From positions 1 through 6,217 of the forward strand of contig CAZGYE010000321.1 in assembly GCA_964530165.1 (NCBI GenBank): a stretch of DNA of 6,217 bases. Direction: 5' to 3'. The notes under the pieces are model-generated. The model was not told where the DNA came from. It did no database searches and saw only the letters and a program-made list of their open reading frames with translations. A program made the translations under genes and the position numbers. Source of the stretch: CAZGYE01 sp964530165. GTDB lineage: Bacteria; Planctomycetota; Planctomycetia; Planctomycetales; Planctomycetaceae. Position 1 is the stretch's first letter. Each line of letters begins with the position of its first letter. Positions 1-6,211 of this stretch are shown piece after piece.

Positions 1-51
1 AGCCCCCAGAACCTAACCACGTCTGGGGGCTCGCCTTCGGCTCGACCCCAG
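1..51. repeat. GC-rich intergenic repeat with two competing hairpins
   Basis: AGCCCCCAGA (1-10) is perfectly complementary to TCTGGGGGCT (22-31), giving a 10-bp stem with an 11-base loop. The CTGGGG part of the right arm (23-28) can instead pair with CCCCAG at 46-51, enclosing a small GCC-TTC-GGC hairpin (33-41). The two folds exclude each other because they share the middle arm. There is no T-run after either stem, so a classical intrinsic terminator is not supported. I recall very similar GC-rich elements between genes of Pirellulales genomes, so this is probably one copy of a dispersed repeat; that part is memory and inference, since there is no second copy in the window. Confidence 0.6.
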
Positions 52-119
52 CCACACCGCAACGCGCGGCACGATCTGTGGTGTCGACTTTGCCGCTTCT
101 GGCGGGCGACCATCCGCTG

Positions 120-128
120 TGGTATAAG
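120..128 (+). promoter_or_regulatory. Possible extended -10 promoter of the beta-helix gene
   Basis: TGGTATAAG fits an extended -10 element (TGn followed by TATAAG, 5 of 6 to TATAAT). No convincing -35 box lies 16-18 bases upstream: the 17-base position (100-105) reads TGGCGG. If used, transcription would begin near 135 and leave a leader of about 100 bases before the ATG at 234. The leader could form a 6-bp GACGGC/GCCGTC stem (167-172 with 186-191). It is a weak call based on the -10 alone. Confidence 0.3.
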
Positions 129-221
129 TTCTGTAAGCAAAAAGTGTTCGAGCCTCCGCTGAAAGAGACGGCGGCGCGTCACCCAGCCGTCCGTGAACGT
201 CGCCACGTCCACCACCCTACT

Positions 222-227
222 AAGGAG
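222..227 (+). promoter_or_regulatory. Shine-Dalgarno site that sets the beta-helix gene start
   Basis: AAGGAG lies six bases before the ATG at 234. This spacing is near ideal, and the codons after that ATG read directly as a signal peptide. It therefore decides the start against the in-frame GTG at 78, which would put 52 non-conserved-looking residues ahead of the export signal. Confidence 0.85.
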
Positions 228-233
228 AATCCG

Positions 234-2315
234 ATGCGTGCAGGAACGTTGTTTCGACTGACGATGTGCGTGGCTTCACTGCTCCTCTGGACATCGCTGT
301 CTGCCGGTCAGACGTCGATATTCCACGTGTCGCCGCGCGGTAACGATACGTGGTCGGGCAAACCGGCCGATCCGAACCCTGCACAGACCGACGGTCCGTT
401 TGCCACTTTGGAGCGAGCTCGCGACGCGATCCGCAGCATGAAGAAAGCGGGAGGACTCGCTCAAGGCGGCGTCACCGTCCTGATACGCGGCGGGATCTAC
501 CACCGTGCGGCAACATTCGACCTGACGAAGGAAGACTCCGGCACCCCCGACTCACCCATCGTTTACCGGGCGTATCCGGGAGAGACCGTGCGATTTACGG
601 GCGGCAAGGTGGTCGAGCGGTTTGAACCTGTGGCCGACCCCGCCGTGCTGAAACGTTTTCCGGACGAATCCAGGGACAAGGTGTTGCGGGCCAACCTCAA
701 GGGCCAGGGTATCGTCAACTTCGGCGGCGTGGTGGCCGACCGGTTGGAGTTGTACTTCAACGATCAGCCGATGACTTTGGCTCGCTGGCCCAACGATGGA
801 TTCATGAAGATTGTCGACCTGCTCGGCGGCAAACCACGCATCGTACGCAGCACGCGTGGGGACCAAATCGGCAAGTTCACCTGCGACAGCGATCGGCTCA
901 AACGCTGGGTCGGCGAAAAGGACCTCTGGGTACACGGCTACTGGTATTGGGATTGGTCCGATCAGCGTCACAAGGTCAAGACGATCGATCCCAAGAAACG
1001 CATGATCGAGGTCTTGCCGCCGTACCATCATTACGGCTATCGGAAGGGGCAATGGTTCTACGCGTTCAACGTGCTGTCGGAAATCGATCAACCTGGCGAA
1101 TGGTATCTGGACCGCGAGACCGGCGATCTCTATTTCTACCCGCCGTCGCCCATCGAACACGGCTCGGCAGTCGTGTCGGTCGCGACCGGTCTGGTCAAGA
1201 TGGACGGCGTCTCCCACGTGTCGCTGGAGCGGATCGGTTTCGAGGCCGCCCGCGGCACGGCCATCCAGATGCAGAACTGCTCGAATTGCCGGGTCGTCGC
1301 CTGCACGATCCGCAATGTCGGAGGCAGTGGGATTGTGGTCAACCAGGGTGAAAGCAACATGATCTACGGCTGTGACATCTCTCAGATGGGTGATGGCGGG
1401 ATCAGCCTTCGCGGCGGCGACCGAAAGACACTCAAGCCGGCACGACACGTCGCCGAGAACAACCACATCCACCATTACGGTCTCTGGAACCGCATGTACC
1501 AGCGGGGCATCGGGCTGTGGGGCGTGGGACTGCGCGCTGCTCACAACCTGATCCACGATGCTCCCCATCAGGCCATCGGTTTTTCCGGCAACGACCACGT
1601 CATCGAGTTCAACGAGATCCACAGCGTCTGCTTCGAATCGAACGACGCGGGCGCAATGTACGCCGGCCGCGATTGGACGCAGCGTGGCACGATCATTCGT
1701 CACAACTACCTGCACCACATTACCGGCTTCCGCGACCGCGGCTGCGTGGGCGTGTACCTCGACGACATGTACTGCGGGACGGAGATATCGGGCAACGTCT
1801 TCTACAAAGTCACGCGTGCGGCCTTCATTGGCGGAGGGCGGGACTGCCTGGTCGAGAACAACATTTTCGTCGACTGCCCCCGGGCCATGCACATCGACGC
1901 ACGAGCTTTGGGCTGGGCACACGCACACGCGGACGGATGGATCAAGGAAGCCCAGACCAAGGGAACGCTCTCGGGGATACGCTACAATCAGCCGCCGTAC
2001 AGCGAACGCTGGCCTCGGCTGGTCACCATCTTGGATCACAAACCCAAAGCCCCGGAAGGCAACGTTGTTCGCCGCAACATCTTTTTCGGCGGCACGTGGA
2101 ACGACATCAACTCTGCTGCCAAGCCTTTCGTCAAGCTGGAAGACAATCTGACCGACGTGGACCCGCGGTTCGTCGATTACGAGAAACAGGATTTCCGACT
2201 GCGGGACGATTCACCCGCCTTTCGCGTGGGGTTTCAGCGCATCCCCGTCGAGAAAATCGGCCTCTACGAAGACCCCCGCCGGGCATCGTGGCCAGTGAAG
2301 CACGAGATACGTTAA
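234..2315 (+). CDS. Secreted right-handed parallel beta-helix protein, GH141-like
   Basis: The product has 693 residues and is probably an exported polysaccharide-degrading enzyme. Residues 1-25 form a signal peptide: basic start (R2, R8), hydrophobic core, and SLSAG before the likely cut at 24-25. An N-terminal module at 29-125 (FHVSPRGND, then GPFATLERARDAIR, GGVTVLIRGGIYH, and IVYRAYPGETVRFTGG) is the entry typical of GH141-like and related beta-helix proteins. The block GEWYLDRETGDLYFYPP (288-304) is also typical. From about 325 to 620 come beta-helix coils with recurring Asn-x-hydrophobic turns (N410, N438, N460, N491, N521, N543, N615). Candidate catalytic acids lie in ESNDAGAMY (D471) and VGVYLDDMYCG (D510, D511). 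The tail at 637-680 (DVDPRFVDYEKQDFRLRDDSPAF, then IGLYEDP) is the usual family ending, so the gene looks complete. GH141 members characterised elsewhere include an alpha-L-fucosidase and a xylanase; the substrate here cannot be read from sequence. It could be another beta-helix lyase or hydrolase family. The neighbours give no pathway clue. Confidence 0.85.
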   Translation: MRAGTLFRLTMCVASLLLWTSLSAGQTSIFHVSPRGNDTWSGKPADPNPAQTDGPFATLERARDAIRSMKKAGGLAQGGVTVLIRGGIYHRAATFDLTKEDSGTPDSPIVYRAYPGETVRFTGGKVVERFEPVADPAVLKRFPDESRDKVLRANLKGQGIVNFGGVVADRLELYFNDQPMTLARWPNDGFMKIVDLLGGKPRIVRSTRGDQIGKFTCDSDRLKRWVGEKDLWVHGYWYWDWSDQRHKVKTIDPKKRMIEVLPPYHHYGYRKGQWFYAFNVLSEIDQPGEWYLDRETGDLYFYPPSPIEHGSAVVSVATGLVKMDGVSHVSLERIGFEAARGTAIQMQNCSNCRVVACTIRNVGGSGIVVNQGESNMIYGCDISQMGDGGISLRGGDRKTLKPARHVAENNHIHHYGLWNRMYQRGIGLWGVGLRAAHNLIHDAPHQAIGFSGNDHVIEFNEIHSVCFESNDAGAMYAGRDWTQRGTIIRHNYLHHITGFRDRGCVGVYLDDMYCGTEISGNVFYKVTRAAFIGGGRDCLVENNIFVDCPRAMHIDARALGWAHAHADGWIKEAQTKGTLSGIRYNQPPYSERWPRLVTILDHKPKAPEGNVVRRNIFFGGTWNDINSAAKPFVKLEDNLTDVDPRFVDYEKQDFRLRDDSPAFRVGFQRIPVEKIGLYEDPRRASWPVKHEIR

Positions 2316-2331
2316 GACGACGAACAGCCGG

Positions 2332-3582
2332 CTAGATCCTTGCGAAGTCCAGCGTGGCGAAGTAATCGTCGACGGTCTCGGCCCGGCGGATTTGTTGGAT
2401 TGAGCCGTCTTCTTTGAGCAGAAGCTCTGCTGAGCGGAGCTTGCCGTTGTATTGGAAGCCCATCGAATGGCCGTGGGCGCCGGTGTCGTGGATGACCAGC
2501 ACGTCGCCCATGTCGATTTTCGGCAGCGGGCGGTCGATGGCGAATTTGTCGTTGTTCTCGCAGAGCGAGCCGACCACGTCCACCTGCGTCTCATGCGGCG
2601 CGTGCTCTTTGCCGAGGACCGTGATGTGATGGTACGCGCCGTAGATGCCGGGCCGCATCAGGTGGGCCATGCAGGCGTCGACGCCCACGTACTGCTTGTA
2701 AATGTGCTTTTCGTGGATGGCCGTCGTGACCAGGTATCCGTACGGACCGGTGATCGCACGGCCGTTCTCCATCATGACCGGCAGCGGATGCAGGCCGGCG
2801 GGAACGATCAGCTCCTTGTAGACGGTTTGGACGCCCGTGCCGATACGCTCGAGGTCGACCGGTTCGTCTTCCGGGCGGTAGGGGATGCCGATGCCGCCGC
2901 CAAGATTGATGAACTTCAGCCGGATGTCGAGGTTCTCGGCCAGCTCGACGGCCACCTCGAACAGCATCCGCGCGGTCTCCACGAAGAAATCGGGGTTCAG
3001 CTCGTTGGAGACGATCATCGCGTGCAGGCCGAATCGCCGCGTGCCCTTCTGCTTGAGCTGCTGGTAACCTTCGAAGAGCTGCTCGCGGGTGAAACCGTAC
3101 TTGGCCTCTTCGGGCAGCCCGATGATGAGGTTTCCCTCGCGCAGCGCTCCGGGGTTGTAACGAAGACTGAGCGTCTCCGGCAGGCCCACGTGTTGCTGGA
3201 GAGACTCGATGTGCGTGATGTCGTCGAGGTTGATGAGCGCACCAAGTTGTTTGGCCTTCACATATTCCGCGGCCGGCGTGTTGTTGGAGGTAAACATAAT
3301 CTCTTCGCCGATGATGCCCACCTTCTCGCAGAGGAGCAGTTCGGGCAGGCTGGAGCAATCGGCGCCGAATCCTTCTTCTTGCAGAATCTTCAGCAGGTGC
3401 GGATTGGGCGTCGCTTTGACGGCGAAGAACTCCTTGAAATCGTCGCACCAGCCGAACGCGGCGTTCAGCCGGCGCGCGCCCGCGCGGATCGCCCGTTCGT
3501 CGTAGATGTGAAACGGCGTCGGATGTTCCTTGATGACGTCGCGGATTTTCGCTTCGTCAAACGGCAGCGTCTTGTCGACCAT
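2332..3582 (-). CDS. lysA: Diaminopimelate decarboxylase (PLP fold III)
   Basis: The product has 416 residues, the usual length for LysA. It should decarboxylate meso-2,6-diaminopimelate to L-lysine in the cytoplasm, the last step of lysine synthesis, using pyridoxal phosphate. The fold III barrel carries the PLP lysine K56 in FFAVKATPNP. The active-site histidine H187 sits in FGLHAM, the phosphate-binding glycine loop LGGGIGIPY is at 228-236, and the ENGR motif is at 272-275. The C-terminal barrel supplies the partner-active-site cysteine C341 in GSLCENNDKF and Y378 in GFQYNGKLRSAELL. The sequence matches, as I recall it, the clostridial and planctomycete LysA branch rather than the E. coli type: the usual HIGS after the histidine is MIVSNE, and EPGR is ENGR. 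Related fold III enzymes (ornithine, arginine or carboxynorspermidine decarboxylases) are less likely. The ATG at 3582 has AGGAG six bases upstream. It is convergent with the beta-helix gene and divergent from the HEAT gene, so it is probably transcribed alone. Confidence 0.88.
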   Translation of the reverse strand: MVDKTLPFDEAKIRDVIKEHPTPFHIYDERAIRAGARRLNAAFGWCDDFKEFFAVKATPNPHLLKILQEEGFGADCSSLPELLLCEKVGIIGEEIMFTSNNTPAAEYVKAKQLGALINLDDITHIESLQQHVGLPETLSLRYNPGALREGNLIIGLPEEAKYGFTREQLFEGYQQLKQKGTRRFGLHAMIVSNELNPDFFVETARMLFEVAVELAENLDIRLKFINLGGGIGIPYRPEDEPVDLERIGTGVQTVYKELIVPAGLHPLPVMMENGRAITGPYGYLVTTAIHEKHIYKQYVGVDACMAHLMRPGIYGAYHHITVLGKEHAPHETQVDVVGSLCENNDKFAIDRPLPKIDMGDVLVIHDTGAHGHSMGFQYNGKLRSAELLLKEDGSIQQIRRAETVDDYFATLDFARI

Positions 3583-3588
3583 CGATTG

Positions 3589-3593
3589 CTCCT
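3589..3593 (-). promoter_or_regulatory. Shine-Dalgarno site of lysA
   Basis: Read on the minus strand, AGGAG ends six bases before the ATG at 3582. It supports this start. It lies only two bases from the heptad repeat tract at 3596-3625, so changes in repeat number could alter folding around it. Confidence 0.8.
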
Positions 3594-3595
3594 GG

Positions 3596-3625
3596 GCTCT
3601 CAGCGATCAGCTCTCAGCGATCAGC
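3596..3625 (-). repeat. Tandem GCTGAnn heptad repeat in the lysA leader
   Basis: A 14-bp unit is repeated twice without error plus two further bases. On the minus strand it breaks into alternating heptads GCTGATC, GCTGAGA, GCTGATC, GCTGAGA, then GC. All four heptads share GCTGA. It lies between the predicted lysA promoter and its ribosome site, so it should be transcribed as part of the leader. Tracts of GCTGA-type heptads are, from memory, common between genes in Pirellulales; whether this copy regulates anything is unknown. Confidence 0.8.
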
Positions 3626-3662
3626 CGGAAGTTTCGGCATCGTCGGCGTTGACCGCCTTTTC

Positions 3663-3691
3663 ATTCTATATACCGGCGGCGATCCCAACAA
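3663..3691 (-). promoter_or_regulatory. Sigma-70-like promoter of lysA
   Basis: Read on the minus strand, TTGTTG (3691-3686) and TAGAAT (3668-3663) are separated by exactly 17 bases. The -10 matches TATAAT at five of six positions and the -35 keeps the important TTG. Transcription would begin near 3656, giving a leader of about 73 bases that contains the heptad repeat. Confidence 0.5.
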
Positions 3692-3715
3692 TTCGCAGGA
3701 ATCCCCAAAACGTCG

Positions 3716-3745
3716 TTGTGTTTGGACGAAACGAGTCTCTAACAT
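3716..3745 (+). promoter_or_regulatory. Weak candidate promoter of the HEAT gene
   Basis: TTGTGT (3716-3721) and TAACAT (3740-3745) are 18 bases apart. The match is modest (TTG in the -35, four of six in the -10). It is the best-placed pair I find on the plus strand between the divergent genes. Transcription would begin near 3752, leaving a leader of about 30 bases. Confidence 0.28.
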
Positions 3746-3751
3746 GGAAGT

Positions 3752-3772
3752 AGGTGGATTTGTTTGCAGGGA
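3752..3772 (+). promoter_or_regulatory. Two alternative ribosome sites for the HEAT gene
   Basis: AGGTGG (3752-3757) lies six bases before an in-frame TTG at 3764, and AGGGA (3768-3772) lies nine bases before the ATG at 3782. The upstream start would only add six residues (MQGTDR) ahead of the signal peptide. I prefer the ATG because it is the commoner start and gives an ordinary n-region, but the upstream site has the better spacing. Confidence 0.5.
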
Positions 3773-3781
3773 ACCGACCGC

Positions 3782-6037
3782 ATGGCGGAGTTGTCTCTGA
3801 AGATGTTTGTTTTCGGCATGGCCGTGGCCCTCGCCGTGGGTCGGCAATCCGCCAGCTATGCGCAGCCGGCCGCGCCACCGGCGGGTATCGAAGACGCGAT
3901 CGAGCCGGAATCGCCGTTGCTCGTCGAGCCGAAAACTCCGGAGGAGATCTTCAACGCGGTCGATTTGATGGTCCGCTTGGCCCGTCCCAAGCTGGCAAGA
4001 CGATATCTCGAACAGTTCATGAAGGCCAAGCCGAACGTTGCCATTCTGCTGACGCTGCGTGACGAACACGGTCCGGCCATATTCCTGAAACTGGCGAACA
4101 TAAAAGAGCTGCGACCGTTGTCGACCCAGCTTCTGAAGCGAGTCAACGAGGCGTTCCGTCGGCAAGGGGCCGACCCGAAGCGGCTCGATGCGCTCATCGC
4201 CGCTTTGAGCAAGTCCGTCGAGGAGCGGGAAGTGGCGCTGATCGCGCTGCGAAGTGCCGGTGCGGTCGTGGTTCCTCGAATTCTGCAGCATCTCGGCGAC
4301 CCGGCCCAGACCGAGCAACACGACTTACTGCTCTACACGCTGACACGTCTCGGCAACCCAGTGATTCCGCCGCTGTTGGGCGCCCTGGACGCACCCAACG
4401 AGCATCTGCGGGGAGTTGCCATCGAGACCTTGGGCTGGATCGGATCACCCGACGTGGCTCCGTACCTGTGGTACCACGCCTTCGCGCCGAAGCAACCGGC
4501 CGGTGTTCAAGCGGCCGCTCGGCAAGCTCTGGCTCGCATTCTGCAGGCGTCGGCCGAGGGGGTGAATGAGGTCTCGTCGTACGGCGTGGCCGGCGAGTTG
4601 AAGCGTGTGGCGCTTGCGCATTTCGCACTGAAGCACCGATGGCAGGTTGACGAAGACGACGGCACCGTGGCGATCTGGTCGTGGCGGGCGGGGCAAAAGA
4701 CTGTCGGGCTCTCGAAGCTCTCTCCGCAGGCGGCTTCGTTGTATGTCGGCACGCGGTTTGCGCGGCAAGCCCTGGCGATCAGTCCCGAGCGGAGCGACCT
4801 TCAGGCGCTGTTCGTGGCCCTAACACTGGCATCCGACCGACATCGGGTTGGCTCGGACAAGCCATTGCCGACCGGACCCGGCACCGCGCACGATCTGGCG
4901 CTGACGGCGGGACGGGACGTCGTCGCCGAGGCATTGCGGCAATCCTTGATGAACGGAAACGCCGCCAGCGCCCGGGCGGCGTTGCAGGTGTTGAGCCAGA
5001 TTGCCACGCGGCATCAGTTGTACTCCACAGACAGCCGCAAATCGCCCATCGTCTCGGCCTTGAACTACCCCGATTCCCGCGTTCAATTTGCGGCGGCAAA
5101 CACAATTTTGCAGCTCGATCCCGACAAGCCGTTTCGCGGTGCGCACCGGGTGGTTTCCATCCTGGCACGCGCCTTGAACGACGACGGCACCGCCCGCGCA
5201 GTGGTCGTCGACGTGAACACGCAGCGGGCCAGCAGCGTAGCCGGCTTGCTCGACCAGTTGGGATACGACACGCTGATTGCGCCGACAGGAAAAGATGGAT
5301 TCCGCATTGCCAGCGAGCGAATGGACATCGAGCTGATTGTGCTCGAGATCAACACAATTCGTTGGAGCTTGTCGCAGACGATCGCCAACCTGCGTGCCGA
5401 CGCCCGGACCGCGGCCATTCCAATCGCAATCTATGGGCCGGCAACGATGCGGCCGCGAGTCGAAGGGTTGATGCAACGGAATTCTCTGGTCACGTACATC
5501 ATCAAATCGGTCACGGCGGAGAACCTGGACCTGCAGTTGAAGCCGTTTCTCAAAACCGTCCAGTCCCCTCCACTGACGCCGCAGCAACGGACCCGCCAGC
5601 GGGCGACCGCGGCGTTCTGGTTCGCTCACATCGCCGGTGGAAAACGCACGAAACTCTTCAACATCGCGCCGGCCGAGAGAGTCTTGTTCGCCGCCGTGAA
5701 CGACCAGAACCTGGCCGGTGACGCGCTGGTGGCCCTCGGTGCGATCGCCACGCCGACCGCTCAAGAGCGGTTTCAGGAGGTGGCCGTCAGTGAGAGCCGC
5801 GACCCCGGACTGCGTGAAACGGCGGCGCTACAGCTCGCGTTTCACATTCAGCGATTCGGGTTGCTGATCTCGCGGACGCAGATCGACGAGATCATGGCGA
5901 GCTGGCAAAAGGCCCAAAACCAACACCCGGACCTGGCCACCGCGTTGGCCTCAGTCGTCGGATCGCTGAAGCCGAACGCCCGCCGAGTCGATTCGCGGCT
6001 GAAGCAGTTCCCGCTGCCCGCGAACCCCACGCCGTAA
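3782..6037 (+). CDS. Exported HEAT-repeat protein with embedded pseudo-receiver domain
   Basis: The product has 751 residues and its function is unknown; it is probably a protein-binding scaffold outside the cytoplasm. Residues 1-27 look like a signal peptide (K7, hydrophobic core 8-20, likely cut after SYA at 27). A Pro-rich linker (28-50) and a helical segment (53-145) follow. HEAT repeats cover about 146-256, clearest in REVALIALRSAG and LRGVAIETLGWIGSPDVAPYL. A mixed segment with a TPR-like stretch (LYVGTRFARQALAISPERSDLQAL, 320-343) leads to more HEAT-like helices (385-465, for example SRVQFAAANTILQLDP). Residues 471-592 resemble a CheY-type receiver: VVVDVN strand, E522 at the phospho-acceptor place, and TYIIKSVTAENL at the end. 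HEAT-like helices resume at 603-730. There are no catalytic motifs and no membrane anchor besides the signal. Such long HEAT proteins are frequent in planctomycetes. The export call rests on the N-terminus alone; if wrong, the protein would be a cytoplasmic signalling scaffold. Confidence 0.8.
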   Translation: MAELSLKMFVFGMAVALAVGRQSASYAQPAAPPAGIEDAIEPESPLLVEPKTPEEIFNAVDLMVRLARPKLARRYLEQFMKAKPNVAILLTLRDEHGPAIFLKLANIKELRPLSTQLLKRVNEAFRRQGADPKRLDALIAALSKSVEEREVALIALRSAGAVVVPRILQHLGDPAQTEQHDLLLYTLTRLGNPVIPPLLGALDAPNEHLRGVAIETLGWIGSPDVAPYLWYHAFAPKQPAGVQAAARQALARILQASAEGVNEVSSYGVAGELKRVALAHFALKHRWQVDEDDGTVAIWSWRAGQKTVGLSKLSPQAASLYVGTRFARQALAISPERSDLQALFVALTLASDRHRVGSDKPLPTGPGTAHDLALTAGRDVVAEALRQSLMNGNAASARAALQVLSQIATRHQLYSTDSRKSPIVSALNYPDSRVQFAAANTILQLDPDKPFRGAHRVVSILARALNDDGTARAVVVDVNTQRASSVAGLLDQLGYDTLIAPTGKDGFRIASERMDIELIVLEINTIRWSLSQTIANLRADARTAAIPIAIYGPATMRPRVEGLMQRNSLVTYIIKSVTAENLDLQLKPFLKTVQSPPLTPQQRTRQRATAAFWFAHIAGGKRTKLFNIAPAERVLFAAVNDQNLAGDALVALGAIATPTAQERFQEVAVSESRDPGLRETAALQLAFHIQRFGLLISRTQIDEIMASWQKAQNQHPDLATALASVVGSLKPNARRVDSRLKQFPLPANPTP

Positions 6038-6072
6038 TCCGCGGGATGATCGAGCCGCATTCGATAGTGTGG

Positions 6073-6121
6073 CACGCCCAGAGCGAAGCGATGGGCGTGG
6101 TCGCCCCGGCCACGCCCATCG
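6073..6121. repeat. Three-armed inverted repeat downstream of the HEAT gene
   Basis: CGATGGGCGTGG (6089-6100) is perfectly complementary to CCACGCCCATCG (6110-6121), a 12-bp stem with a 9-base loop. The same central arm (TGGGCGTG, 6092-6099) can also pair with CACGCCCA at 6073-6080 across an 11-base loop, so two folds compete. It starts 35 bases after the HEAT stop codon and could slow or end transcription, but no T-run follows. It looks more like a dispersed intergenic repeat than an intrinsic terminator. Confidence 0.6.
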
Positions 6122-6149
6122 ATGACTCGGTAGTGGGTCAGTTTCGATT

Positions 6150-6170
6150 AAAGGGAAAAGGGAAAGGGGA
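6150..6170 (+). repeat. Purine-only tract
   Basis: Twenty-one consecutive purines arranged as A-runs and three G-runs (GGG, GGG, GGGG). It lies 12 bases upstream of the promoter at 6183. The three G-runs are one short of an intramolecular G-quadruplex. An effect on the promoter is possible but not shown. Confidence 0.5.
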
Positions 6171-6182
6171 TAAGTCCAATTA

Positions 6183-6211
6183 TTGACAAGTCGGACTGGC
6201 CGTGATAGGGT
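6183..6211 (+). promoter_or_regulatory. Sigma-70-like promoter for a gene beyond the window
   Basis: A perfect TTGACA (6183-6188) is followed after 17 bases by TAGGGT (6206-6211), which keeps the key first, second and last positions of the -10 and has a TG extension at 6203-6204. An imperfect operator may overlap the -35: AGTCC (6173-6177) and GGACT (6193-6197) are inverted copies flanking it, with a further AGTC at 6189-6192. The served gene is not in the window, so the call rests on the boxes alone. Confidence 0.5.

Noticed and set aside
78..233. GTG at 78 as start of the beta-helix gene
   Set aside because: It would put 52 residues before a normal signal peptide, and the ATG at 234 has a well-spaced AAGGAG.
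552..2039. Long open frame (495 codons) on the minus strand inside the beta-helix gene
   Set aside because: It lies opposite a clear gene with recognisable motifs. Its translation is low in complexity, rich in Val, Asp, Ala and His, and has no recognisable domain; such antisense frames are expected in GC-rich coding DNA.
3649..3672. TTGACC with TATATA as a plus-strand promoter for the HEAT gene
   Set aside because: The spacer is only 12 bases, too short for a sigma-70 promoter; the AT-rich stretch fits better as the -10 of the minus-strand lysA promoter.
2452..3753. Open frame of 433 codons on the plus strand opposite lysA
   Set aside because: Lies opposite a well-supported PLP enzyme, begins without a convincing ribosome site, and shows the same biased antisense composition.
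4820..5764. Open frame of 314 codons on the minus strand opposite the HEAT gene
   Set aside because: No recognisable domain; composition is that of an antisense shadow.
6089..6121. Perfect 12-bp hairpin as an intrinsic terminator of the HEAT gene
   Set aside because: No T-run follows on the plus strand and no matching A-run precedes it for the minus strand.
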